Shown one piece after another: positions 1 to 10,988 of a stretch of DNA of 64,000 nucleotides. How positions within the stretch are numbered: position 1 is the stretch's first letter; every line of letters begins with the position of its first letter. Under the pieces are notes generated by a model. It worked only from the letters and a program-made list of their open reading frames with translations. It searched no databases and was not told the DNA's origin. The translations under genes were made by a program, and so were the position numbers. Source of the DNA: Jackrogersella multiformis (Eukaryota; Ascomycota; Sordariomycetes; Xylariales; Hypoxylaceae); NCBI GenBank assembly GCA_902806575.1, contig CADCXD010000004.1:372001-436000 (forward strand), in the 5' to 3' direction.

Positions 1-1818
1 GGTATATCTCGAACCAGTTCTCTCGCTTCTTCTCATGAATCTTTCGGTTTAGCTCATTAAGGATCTTCTTTTCAAGTGGGTTGAGGATGAACTTGATCGT
101 TATATCGTCGATCTGCGTGTCCATGATAGGCGTGACAGGGATGATTCCGTTGAAGGGACACCGCACTTCATGAGGGTCGTATGGGTCATACGGCTCATAC
201 GGAGGCTCGAAGTCGGGGAGGTTATCGCTACAGATACGCCATGGTTTCTCGATGAAACGCGTGGCGACCCAATACATTAGGCAACTCGACACAAGGCTGC
301 TCTGTAATATTTGTTACGATAATGGAACACGGTAGCATCGAAAGAGGGACACCTACGTCGGAGACCTCCAAGTATCGGAACGCCGCTTCGAACGTCTTCC
401 TGATGATCGGGTTCGCGACCCCGAGCAAGTAATTGATATACTCACCTTTCTTAAGCTTAACAGCATTCTGCATGTTATCTGCAGCCTCCCTCTCGTTGCA
501 GATGTAGAAAGGGGGCATCTCCACTACCCTCTCTTGGGAAGTCTTGTCCTTCCATTTCCAACTGGTGGTATCTGTCAAGCATGGTATGAATCTCCTAATG
601 GTAACAGGAATCTCAATACCTTGGTCCTGAGTGATGTAGACCGTCAAAGTATCTAGCCTCTCACCGCCGGTTTGGAACAGACGGCTTTGGAAGAGCCGGT
701 CTTGAGCGGCAATCCAGATTCCAAGATTGTTATTGAGGGTTGAGCCTGGAAACAAGGTTAATCGCCACGTCGAACAAGTTCCGGGGTTTCCTTGATTCGC
801 CCACCTCGTCGGTGTAAACTCAGACTGCGTATTTTTATGTGTATGCAAGGCGTTTTAAGGAACCGGTGAGAGAGCTTAGAACATCGCTCGCACGGCATGA
901 ACGGGTCTCTCGACATGTTACACTGTGTAAATACCTGTAAGTAAGTATCCGGCGGGTAACTAGATGTGGTAAGACGTACTCTCAATTTCTGCTGTCGACA
1001 TCTCCCGCAGGCGCCAAATTCCCTCGTGATCGCGGTGGTAAACCGAGATCCGGCGTTGAAATCAGAACGGACCCTCTCATTAGTCCCGAAGACACGAAAC
1101 GACCCCTGAAAAGAACCATTCTTGTCACGCTTGATCTCGGACTTAGGATTCTAGCGGATGTACTGTCAGCCAGGATTATTTCGGTACTGCAGCTACGTAG
1201 GCTACCAACCTTATCATTAACGAGGGCATCAACGCGAAAAGCGCGGCGGCAGGTTAGTTCCCGTTTTGTCTTCACTTTTGGACCTTTGTATGGCACGATG
1301 GTGAGCTCTCCTGTGTCTTTACGGCATGGCGCGGCGCCAATGGGCCGGTTTTGATCTTTCCCGGGCGGAGTCGCATGATCGTCGCTAGGGTATACTTGAG
1401 ATACCCAGTCTGCCGCTGATGGAGTATGCCAATTTACGTCTAGCTGGTCTAGGTGGTGGTGGCTGGCTTCCCCTACCTTTGGGAGTACGTGGGGGTGTCC
1501 ATTACCCAAATAAGACATGGCTGATGGAGAGCCGATCACTGAGGGATTTGCGGTTAGGGTCGGGATCAAATCTGCATTACTATCACTTCCCGAAGGCGAT
1601 GACGAAGATGATGCCACAGAGAGATCCCAACGGTCGAAGGAGGCCATATTACCAGTGTCACGATAGTATTCCGGGCAAGACAGCGAGATGGGTAGGTGGA
1701 GATAATCATGATGGGGATCGCACCATGGGACAGGCTCAGTACGCAGTTTTGAATGCCTACCTGGTATTCGTGAGGCTGTGTGCATGTTACCCATGCATGA
1801 TGGCGCCGAAGAGTCCAT
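1..1818 (-). CDS. Fungal zinc-cluster-like protein, 3' end cut by window edge
   Basis: I read five exons on the minus strand: 1818-1210, 1141-980, 922-805, 745-357 and 301-1, all keeping frame. The spliced protein has a Ser-rich, disordered N-terminus and a VPYKGPKVKTKRE linker. A cysteine cluster follows, with CGRCRQQKLR joined to CNM across intron 979-923, then PCERC and a downstream PCI. After this comes a conserved region containing IPVTIRRFIP and a YWVATRFIEKPW segment. This order is typical of a large, poorly characterised fungal family with a variant Zn2Cys6 cluster and an acidic N-terminus; I infer a nuclear, DNA-binding or regulatory role. Introns are 55-68 bp, and intron 356-302 removes an apparent stop. 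The start could instead be the Met at 1647 (MASFDRWDLS), which looks more like the family. The gene runs off the left edge. It diverges from the acetyltransferase gene at 2265. Confidence 0.72.
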
Positions 1819-2264
1819 TGGCTACTATGGTCAATGGGTGACTGACCGGTCATCGCCTGCTCCTGCTCGGTGATCGCAACGAGGTTGATAGACACAGTCC
1901 CTCTCAACCCAACTGAAGCGACAGGGCGATAACCGGGCCTTCAGGCTGTAGCACATGGCTTACATGATACCTAGTTATACCTGCAGTTATGAGGTATCAT
2001 ACAGACCTGATTGGATAGATTCCCCGCAGATTCCGATCAGTTTCCGATTACTGAAAATAGGAATCGGTACTGAAAGAAGACACTTGCTTATGTGTGTTGT
2101 ACGTTGTATCCATGTCGTATCTCGAATCGCCTTATCCAAAAAAAAAAAAAGGTAGTTAATAATCGACATGGTCCAGCACAGACGTCTTTTTATTGCCCAG
2201 CGAGGTTGGGCCCCCTTTTTTATTACGATTCTGCCTACCTACCCACCCCGAATTATTCCAGACC
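1819..2264. other. Divergent intergenic region
   Basis: This 446 bp spacer separates the starts of the zinc-cluster gene (minus) and the GNAT gene (plus), so it should hold both promoters. It contains a 13-base A run near 2139-2151. I see no gene and no motif I can name. Confidence 0.5.
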
Positions 2265-3088
2265 ATGGGGGATTTTCCGCCGGATAAGCGATTGGCTCTC
2301 CGTACAGCAACCCCAGACGATTTAGAAGACATCGCGACTGTGGCCCAGGAGGCGTTCCCAGATGATCCGGAATTCGACTATAGATTTCCGTACAGACATA
2401 ACTTCCCCGGGGACAATCGGCAGTGGATAGTGCAGGAGTATAGAGAATATCTTCAGCAGCCTGATAAATATGAAGTGATTATCGTCACCGCCAGTGATAA
2501 TGACAACAAGGCCGTCGCCCTGTCGGTCTGGGATATCTCCGTTAGTACAGCTCACCAAGGAAGTGGTAAGAAGAATTCGAGGGCACGAAGCTAAGAAACC
2601 GGCATCACTGCAACTTACATGGCTGACCCCCCGTATGACCAGATCTTGGAGTTCCCGATGACCCAAAACAGCAATGTGAGCGGCGGGATGTGAATCCCGT
2701 TCACTTCAGGAAGTTCAAAGGGCGGATGTTCGAAGCTTTCGAAAGATACTTCGGCGAGTATGGCAAGGACCAAATCCACCTATGGCTACTGGCCACGCAC
2801 CCAGCTTTCCGCCGCAGGGGAGCGGGAACGAGGCTGTGCCAGTGGGGTCTGGGCCGGGCGTCACAGAATTCAGTACACGCTACGGTTCTAGCGAGCCCGA
2901 TGGGGAAATGTCTATATGAAGAGCTTAGCTTCGCTATCGATGGTTCGTTCATTATACAGGTGGATGGCGAGGCAGAGAAACTCGAGCTTTGGGCAATGAC
3001 TCGTCATCCGAAGGCTGAAGAGCAGCCTGGCTCTTCCAGCTGGATTATGCGTCTCCTAAGCGCGGTTTTCTCTCTAGGACAAAAATAG
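2265..3088 (+). CDS. GNAT-family N-acetyltransferase
   Basis: Two exons, 2265-2565 and 2643-3088, joined across a 77 bp GTAAGA..CCAG intron with a CTGAC branch site, give a 248 aa protein. The N-terminal LALRTATPDDLEDIATVAQEAF is the usual opening of fungal GNAT proteins, where strand 1 leads into helix 1. The acetyl-CoA-binding motif A is clear: LWLLATHPAFRRRGAGTRL, with the RRRGAG loop gripping the pyrophosphate. A later SPMGKCLYEELSF segment matches motif B, with the Tyr often used as the general acid. There is no signal peptide, so it should be cytosolic. The acetyl acceptor cannot be told from sequence; fungal relatives act on small amines, antibiotics or protein N-termini. The start at 2265 (MGDFPPDK) is preferred over an upstream in-frame Met at 2193. 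Confidence 0.85.
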
Positions 3089-4793
3089 GCACGGTCGGTC
3101 GAGGTTTTGGTCCTTTTTTTCAACATGACTCGTCATAACGACTAACCAACAGCTGGGAATTCGGGGGCCACAAGTCTCTCCACATTCCGAGTTCCTACCT
3201 ACTTACCTACCTACCTACCTACATATGCAAGTCTTTCGGTTCGAGCACTTGTTTGGGAATAAGTCTAATACGACAGCCCCAAAGCTCCCGTTACTATATC
3301 ACTTCTCAGATGGTTGAATCTCGATGCCACGTGTCTATCTAGGTATTATCGCACCTTTATGCATGAATGGCATGCCTAGATTCATGGCTATTCCTTCGAC
3401 ATATCCGGAGTTGAACGCCATATCGACAACTAACTAATGTCTAATAATACATAATCGTGACGTAGAAGCGTAACACGAAATCATCTATACAAAACACCAA
3501 AATCATGCGTAGTTTAATGATTATGTAACCGTAGGCTGGTTTCTCTACGTGTGAATATTATAGGAATATAAATATAAAGTCCTGGGTGCGAATATTCTTA
3601 TTTTAGTAGGTACGGTACTCCAACATTCTCCCATTATCAATTTCTTTCCTATTTAAACACGTACATATAACTATCGCTAATTTAGTCAATGTTGTATAAT
3701 AGGCAGTCTTTCACGAAACATACCTAGGTTACCTACTCCTAGGTACCTAAGGTACTTAAAGATAAAATTGCCTGCCTACCTCCTATTAAAAAGGGGTATG
3801 TATTCTTTCACTAAAAAAGTACCTAGGTAACTATTATGTCCCAATCTATTATCCAATTCACTTTAATAATTCAAAATAGTGATTCCCTGCGGCTCTATAT
3901 ACCTAGGTATAGTAAATACCATTCAATCCATCATCGTGATATTTTCAACGGGGTTAGGATTCAATGTGACCCTACCACCAGCACATCCAGATAAATCCCG
4001 CAGCGGTTCACCTGCGATATCGCCGCTGTTACCATGTCTAGCTTCCTATTGCTGACATACTGTCAACAGACCCCCTTTCCTAGTTTGGCATTATACATGT
4101 ACAGCCCTGGAGCCTTATCACATGTTCCAATGAGGACCTCCGTCACATTTTTTTCGTGACCAATGATCCACCAATATCGTTCAAGACGTCATAACTATTT
4201 GCGCTGGGAGGCACTATCAAAATTACTACGCAGTAAACCCGGTAATCAGGTCCGGTAGTTGGATACCTTCCAGTCTACGGCGATTCCGTCGTCTAAGCCA
4301 AGTAGTCGCCCTATTAAGCCGAGACTATTTTCCCCTTCCTAGTTTGAGGAACCAGTGAGCGTATGACTTTGATACTGCCTGGTTTTTCACTAGCTAGCCT
4401 AGGAAGTCGGGACAATTTAGGGAGTCGGGTCACCTTACTTAGGAAATCGGAATGATTCACAGTAACCAAGTCGTGGTAACTGACGGACCATGATGGCCTC
4501 GAGTGTTGGTTATTTTCTTATTATAGGGATATCTACACGACTGATAGTAACAATGTATCCACTTAGACATTCCTTGGATCTTCAGCTTCATGAATAGATA
4601 TTAGGTATCAATAATTGGAAGAGATTTTAAGCCTCAGTGAATACAAAGAAAGCGTTATATCTGCAGGATTAAAATATAATGTTCCTAGTAACCCAAGGGC
4701 GAGTAAATTGTGGTACTATAGAAAGGAATAAACTGGTTCCACGAGAGCATCATATCCGTGAGTTATACGTTTTCACATGCTTCGATCACTAAC
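3089..4793. other. AT-rich intergenic region
   Basis: About 1.7 kb without a supportable gene. It is AT-rich, especially 3420-3920, and holds several copies of the CCTAGGTA element (near 3721, 3746, 3822 and 3901) and a CCTA repeat at about 3195-3221. No long open frame was found on either strand. Confidence 0.6.
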
Positions 4794-5141
4794 ATGCTGA
4801 CTACCGAGATACGCACAGTCTCCTCGAATCCTTGTCGGCGCGTATACGAAGATATATCACAAGTTTGGATGTCTTCGACGCCCCAGCCTATCGGCGCTAG
4901 GGCCGGAACGCAGACCAGAGGAGGAAAAAAGACACATGAAACAGCAACTACAGATACGTCTCTATCAGCTACTACTGGCTCCCCTCTTAGCAAACACCTT
5001 GACAAAAGAAATGATACGTCACCCTTAATGAGGTACCTGTCCGACTTCGAGGATATCCCAATAACTGAAAGACTCAGCCAAGTTAATCAGCAGACCCGAA
5101 AGTTCATATCCGCGGATAAGGACCGCAGAGGTGGACTATAG
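4794..5141 (+). CDS. Doubtful orphan ORF
   Basis: An uninterrupted frame of 115 codons from the ATG at 4794 to the stop at 5141. The product is hydrophilic and Ser/Thr/Arg-rich, with no signal peptide, membrane span or family motif that I recognise. It sits alone in an AT-rich, gene-poor stretch. It could be a small lineage-specific gene, a fragment of a decayed gene, or chance. I list it because the stretch is longer than its AT-rich surroundings would lead one to expect. Confidence 0.2.
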   Translation: MLTTEIRTVSSNPCRRVYEDISQVWMSSTPQPIGARAGTQTRGGKKTHETATTDTSLSATTGSPLSKHLDKRNDTSPLMRYLSDFEDIPITERLSQVNQQTRKFISADKDRRGGL

Positions 5142-5553
5142 AATGGTAGGGGGTAGAGTAGAGACTTGTGCAATACTTGCTTGTTATGACCTTTCCTTTC
5201 TTCCGGAGAAGTAACGGTTCAGGGGTTAGAAAAATGTATAGTAGTACTGGCTAGTTAAGCTTGGCGTTTATTAGAGGAGATGATAATGTGGCTATATATT
5301 GCTAAACGACGGTGACTGATACCCCCGTGTGCTGGTACATATTTCCATTGCTGGATGTTACAAAGATTCCAGTCCAGCCGCTAAGCTCTCCATCTCGGCG
5401 AATAAAAAATAAAAATCAATGTACCTAGGTAGTTAACGGTAAACAAAAGCTATACATATAGAAGATTCGTTATTCTGAAATCATGGTCAACGAATAGAAG
5501 CCGAGTGGAGAGGCCTTAGAGCGAAACGGAGGAGGTTCAGAATGGTATGGTTA
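5142..5553. other. Intergenic region
   Basis: A 412 bp AT-rich spacer downstream of the TauD-like gene. It carries one TACCTAGGTA copy near 5420 and no supportable gene. Confidence 0.5.
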
Positions 5554-7030
5554 TTATCCGTTGGAATTCCAGTCGTTCTCCTGTCCCGCTTCGTATTTGA
5601 TACACCACACCTCATCCCTGCCCCCCTCGGGAGTATTAGGGCCATAGATCCTATCCCAATGATTCTGCGCGCTCGCTGGGACCTTCCAATTCTGTGCTGG
5701 GTCGCGGAGGTAAAATTTCAGCAGGTGTCTCTGAAGCCCTTGTCCGCTCTCCGTAAAGGAGGATCGCGCATGCATGATTGCCATGTCGTTGATGAAGGCG
5801 ATATCACCCTTGCGCCAAGGCAACGGGACCGCGTTCTTCGCCATTATGTACTGGACAGCGTCCATAGCCGCGATCTGCGCTTCGTTCACTGGTGCCAAGT
5901 CCGGATTGCGCTGCTTCCCCTTAAATCCGGCCATGGGAAAGCGAGAGTACGTGAACATGACATCCCCGGTGTCGGATACGTGGAGCATCGGCCGCGTGAC
6001 GGGAGGGAATTTGCTATAGTCCCGGAATCTATTCTCGACATTAGATCTTCATCGCTGCTCGCGAATTTGACGTTAATCATGTTCATACTTACGTATCAAG
6101 AACCCAGTAGTCCGAAAGGGTTTGCAGTACCTCTGGCCTTGTCTGGGCGAGTTCGTTGAACAGCTGGTAAGAGCTCGAGACAAATGTCTGACCCCCAGTC
6201 GTAGCAACTTCCAAAGCGTAAAGGGAGAGAATCTCGCAGTTGTCGGTGTGAAAGGCCTTGAGTATATTAATAAGTTATTTTAAATCACTACGACGCCAAT
6301 TAGGAAAACTCACTAGAGGCCCATTTGTAAATCCAGGGGATTTCTGAGCCGCCTCCGAAGAAGACGCTTCACTAGCCGCATTGACAACATGACCTAGGTT
6401 CAGTTACGAAAGTTAGTCGGCTTGCAACTTGACGAGTATGCTAGTTTAATATAATATGTACGTACATAGGACCTTGTGACAGTTTTTGTCCAGAAACCCG
6501 TGCTGGGGAGCTACGTGAGTCGCGATGCCGGCGTAAAGAATCACATTTCGCTCCGGGCTGTAGTTAGCAGGCTCGAGGCCCTGAACTACGGTGAATCCGC
6601 GACCATAATAACATTGATCAGAGACTCGCCGAAGAGATTCTTTGAGTTCCTGAGGAAGCACGAAGTTCTTGGTGGATATGCTAGAGAGAGGAATGGATTG
6701 ATCTGTTAACCATAGTTAGCAGCTGGATATTTAAGAATTTTGCGCGAATGATCGGTAAAGATGTGATAGGTATTCCAAACCTTCAAAAGCTTCCGCGGCG
6801 TTCTCGAGAGTGGTGATATCAGTGGCTGAAAGCTTCAGCACGCACTGGTGCATATCCTTCTCGATGTCTTGGAGAGACCACGCCAGGGGCGACTCTAAGG
6901 AACGGGGCAGCCTCCCATTCTCCTTCAAGCCACTTTGTTCAGCTGCAAATGAAGCGCCAGACTCGAGAGATTTGATCCGGGCTGCGAGTTGGTCTTCGGG
7001 GGGATAATATGATAGCGGAGTGGCTGCCAT
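5554..7030 (-). CDS. TauD/TfdA-family 2-oxoglutarate-dependent dioxygenase
   Basis: Five exons (7030-6781, 6702-6466, 6393-6314, 6256-6093, 6028-5554) splice into a continuous 401 aa protein. Introns are 57-78 bp. The family couples oxidation of a substrate to decarboxylation of 2-oxoglutarate at a non-haem iron. The iron ligands are visible: an HTD motif (His192, Asp194) in PLAFHTDNCE, and a distal His330 in MAIMHARSSF. Arg344 in LQRHLLKFYLRD is placed to bind the 2-oxoglutarate carboxylate. The N-terminal half shows the fungal subfamily signature GRGFTVVQGLEP followed by a KVLCHV segment. No signal peptide is present, so it is probably cytosolic. The substrate is not predictable; relatives act on taurine, sulfonates or secondary metabolites. 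It is transcribed away from the MFS transporter at 8162, with about 1.1 kb between the starts. Confidence 0.82.
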
Positions 7031-8161
7031 GATGATGCTTCAGGGGTAATATCAAACTTAATAAACTGCCACCCAGTCGATGTTACTCCAATATATTGTC
7101 TAATTTCCGTACGAAACGAGTGCGAATAAGCCGGCATAAGCGAACCCATTTTATGTTCGATTCTCCCATTAGGAGGCCACGAAGGAATGATGAGGCTCTG
7201 TGCCGCTTCGAGCATTTCCTACACCCTTAGATAGCAGGACGGCGGTGCGGGCGCCAATGATACAGGGGAGTATATCCAGTTGATGCCTCACGAACTAAAG
7301 ACCACACACCTTTGGCCAAAATTTCCGGGTAATGTCGGGATACTGATATCTCTCTCTCGTCTGTGGCTCCTATCAACATAGCCCTGCCGATATGTAATCA
7401 GGAAGTGTCAGACATTGAAATATTAGCCAGTGGACGTGAAATCCTTCCGCCTCTGACGCAAAAAATATCAAACAATCCAATACACCTCCCTGACCCGGAC
7501 ACGACGTTCACAGGCACACCTAAATATTTCCAGGGGTCACAGAGCAAAAATCAATTCATCTGGGGCTTAGCGTCAGTTTCAAGTAGGGTGATATTGCTTT
7601 TATTTAACATACTAGCATGTGCAGAACTCCACTCACAGGCAGTAGTTTGCTATCAAGTTAAATCTGGTTATGTAATGTCATTGGTATGTCGAGACGCTTC
7701 GAAAGAGTCGATATTTACCACCTGTTAATCCTTTACAAACCAGGTAGGTTACACTATAGGCAATAGGGGGCTTGCTACTCGGTATGACGAGAGTCGAGTT
7801 GGGGAGAACAGCCAATCCCACGTTATTTATACCCTCCCCATTCTCGATCCGTGCCGACCCGTGCTCATCCGCCCCCACGCACACCACCCTCCTGGCTGAG
7901 GCTCTTAGAGAACAGTCTGACTATTACGTGGGATTCATCCGTGGCCCATGGGTGAGCCCCCCCAACCTTTATTTCGGGTGTCCGAATTCACCCTTCCCGA
8001 CTTCTGTGACATCGTGAGGATTCCTTTTTCCATCAAACTATTGACCTACATAACCGCCTAGACAGATATCGACCACCGTCGCAGGATTATCGAGTGCTGT
8101 CATTGGAAGCGCCTTAACACTTCACGCGCTATATCTGTGTCACCTGCCTCGGTGGGCGTTG
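7031..8161. other. Divergent intergenic region between TauD-like and MFS genes
   Basis: A 1.1 kb spacer between two divergent starts. Short frames inside it begin at GTG or TTG, overlap each other and show no family features. It should contain both promoters; I can name no binding site. Confidence 0.5.
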
Positions 8162-10547
8162 ATGGCGTCTTCCGCCGAGCATGATGGTGATGGCCAAACT
8201 CACGACGATTTAGAACGTCAACTTTCTGGCGACCGTTTATTGGCAGACGACGACCCCCTGGCTCCTAGCACCGCGATTTCTTCAGATGTCTCGAAGCTGG
8301 TCATGCGTCATAAAACGTGGTTGCTGTATCTCGCGGCGGCAAGCTCGCTATTATGGTACGTATAGTATCCAACTGCCGAGGGACGCCTGGTATGATTCTT
8401 AGCTAAAAACTGTCTAGCACGTTTACCATCAACTTCGATCTCCTGTTCCTCTCGACCAACTACAGCAAGAGGATCGGTATGTTACTCAGTTTTCGGAGGA
8501 GAGCTCCCGCCTGGTTGAGGATATGGTTCACCTGACTGACCATTTTTTCCAGCATCCGACCTCCATCAATTAAGCAACGCGGTCTGGATCATCTTGGTTG
8601 GTTCCATCACCGAGACAGCTTCCCAGCCCGCCGTAAGCCGTTCTCGGATCACCTTGAACCGTGTCTTTGCAATATCCTGACATTCTAGTTTCTAAGTATG
8701 CATACCTCAGCAATGTTCAGGGGCGCAAGAGAGCATTCCTACTTGCCGCGAGTCTCACGGCGATCGGATTCTTTCTATGGTTCGAAGTCCTCCGTCATAT
8801 TCCTTTTTTCTAAAAATTAACACCGAGTCATAGTTCTCTAAGCACGCAACTTATACCGTTGGTGCTGTCTCGACTCGTCGTGGGGTCTGGTTGCGCCGGG
8901 GTATCACTCGTAGTGACTATAATAATAAACGGCATGCCTACCTACTATTGGCGGAGTCGTAAGCGCTGATTTGGCTAATTCTCCTAGACAATGTTCCGCT
9001 ACAAGACTTCGCTCTTTGGCGAAGCTTGCTCATTTTCGTTCAGATGGCTGGCGACATCTCTGGCGGTCCCGTAGGATCTGCTATTGCTGATGCAGCTACT
9101 TGGCAAGCGTAGGTACAAACATACACACCCCGAGAAAACTTTTCTATTTGCGTTAACAGAGCTCCTGAAGGGTATTCGGACTGGAATCGATAGTGATGCT
9201 ATGCGGTCTCGCCGTAACATCTTGCACCCTCAAGGTCTCTCACAGCCAGGGCGGAGAGTCACCAAAACCTCGACTCGATATTATACAGATATTCCTTCTA
9301 TTCGTGACTATCGCTTTACCCCTATTCGCTCTAAATATCGGCGGCGGAATACTCCCTTGGAATCATCCCGTCGTGATAACGCTGTTGGCCTGCGCCCCTA
9401 TAGCGCTTGCTGCTTTAGTACAAGCTACTACACGACATTGGCCAACATCTTCTTTACTAAGGACGCTATTAAACCAGTCTACTGTTATATATATTTATGT
9501 AACAACGTTCTTCGTTGTGTATGCATTGAATGCGGTGAGCAGTCCGGTTTTTATATACTCCTAGATAGAATCCCTGCTAATATAGGGGTAGCTAACGTAT
9601 AACATGGCTGTGTACATCGAAGCTCGATCATTCAACAATCCGTCGGCATTTGGCGACTGGGCACTGTCGTGTATATTTCTTGCGCGGCCTTTTGGAACTT
9701 TCCTAGCTGGTCTATTCATCAAACGATACCGAAACCCATGGACCTTGCTGCGGTGCAACATGTTAATATACTTTGTTTTGTACCTTTTCATCACTGCTGG
9801 ACTGATACGTAAGGCATATATATATCCTAGCATTCAGAGTTCATAGATGGCTAAAACCCCCTCTACAGCCCTCGAGAGACCCGGTACGGCCCCGTATCTG
9901 CTGCTCATTGGATTAAGCCTCGGGGCGTTCGAAAGCAGTCTTATTGTATCCCTGTTTTCTGCGGTGCAAAAGAAAGGCATGTGCCAGATTTCCTTTCTTC
10001 GTACTTGGAATAGACACATGATGCTGCTCTTGAATCTGACATTTAAGTAGAACAAGCATCGTTCCTAGCCACATTTAACGTGGTCGTTGCCTTTGCCGGA
10101 GACGTTGGTGTTGGGGTTTCCTTGGCCTTGACACAAAACTTCCTTAGGCAAGGTCTATATCGCGAGTTGGCTGGTATGCCCAACTATGAAGAGGTAATAA
10201 AAGAGATCATATCATTAACTACTTACATATTATTAGATTGCTAATATAGGTACGATAGGTTATATCCGGAGCACTAGAAAGCCTAGAGTCGATCAGAAAC
10301 ATACCACCGGCCGAACAAGCTAAGGTTATCGCCGTATATACGGGCTCTATTCAGAAAGTCTGGGGTTTGTGTACCCCTTTTCCTACCCCTTTATCTACTC
10401 CTATAGAAAGTTCCAGTACTAACAGACGAAGCAATCTCCTGCTTGACACTGCTCGTCGGTATCGCAACAACGATGTCACAGAAAGTACCTATAGCTTACC
10501 GAGACGAGAACGAACCACGAAGAAGCGAGTACGAGGCTGTCGGCTAA
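8162..10547 (+). CDS. MFS transporter, DHA2-like, 12 exons
   Basis: I reconstruct 12 exons: 8162-8355, 8418-8476, 8553-8632, 8697-8779, 8843-8931, 8988-9108, 9171-9534, 9592-9808, 9869-9976, 10051-10193, 10259-10364 and 10411-10547. They keep frame throughout and give about 566 aa. The hydrophilic N-terminus is followed by many hydrophobic segments, the motif-A relic NVQGRKRAFLL, a VPLQDFALWRS loop and a GGPVGSAIAD motif-C-like helix. The LESIRNIPP..YTGSIQKVW loop near the end is typical of fungal 14-span drug/metabolite exporters. It should be a membrane antiporter; the substrate is unknown. Two introns need GC donors (8932 and 9977). The last intron could alternatively end at 10425. Motif A is weaker than usual and the gene is AT-richer than neighbours to its right. 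It may be co-regulated with the divergent TauD-like gene. Confidence 0.72.
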
Positions 10548-10988
10548 CTCTAGGTAATATTTCCATTTTCGCAGATTAGTTACCTACCATACTTAAATTT
10601 CCCGTGTGATATATTTACCAACAACCTGTATCTAGCCTTTTTCCAATGTTGGTTAAATGAATATATCACCTTGGAATGAATTTTTACAGTAAAACTGAAA
10701 ATTATGTGACTCTGAAATCGGTAATGAATTTATTATATAGGAATGTAAATACTTTAGCCGGTTACATATAATAAGTATATGCTCGCCAAGTTGTTGGTGT
10801 TGTGGCGGTGCAAGCTCAGCTCAGCTTAACTAAGAAATGATAAATAAAATCGCCACCGTTCATTCTTACTCTTACTCTTATTACAACCACTTCTAGAAAT
10901 ATTTATTAAATACCTAGGTACATAGCATAAACCTAGGATGAACTAATATATTAAAAATGGCCCATTATATCTAGGTCCGAAACTCGCC
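10548..10988. other. Intergenic region
   Basis: A 441 bp AT-rich spacer with TACCTAGGTA near 10911 and CCTAGG near 10932. No gene seen. Confidence 0.5.

Noticed and set aside
7363..7728. 121-codon frame between the TauD and MFS genes
   Set aside because: It starts at GTG, has no family features, and lies in the shared promoter region.
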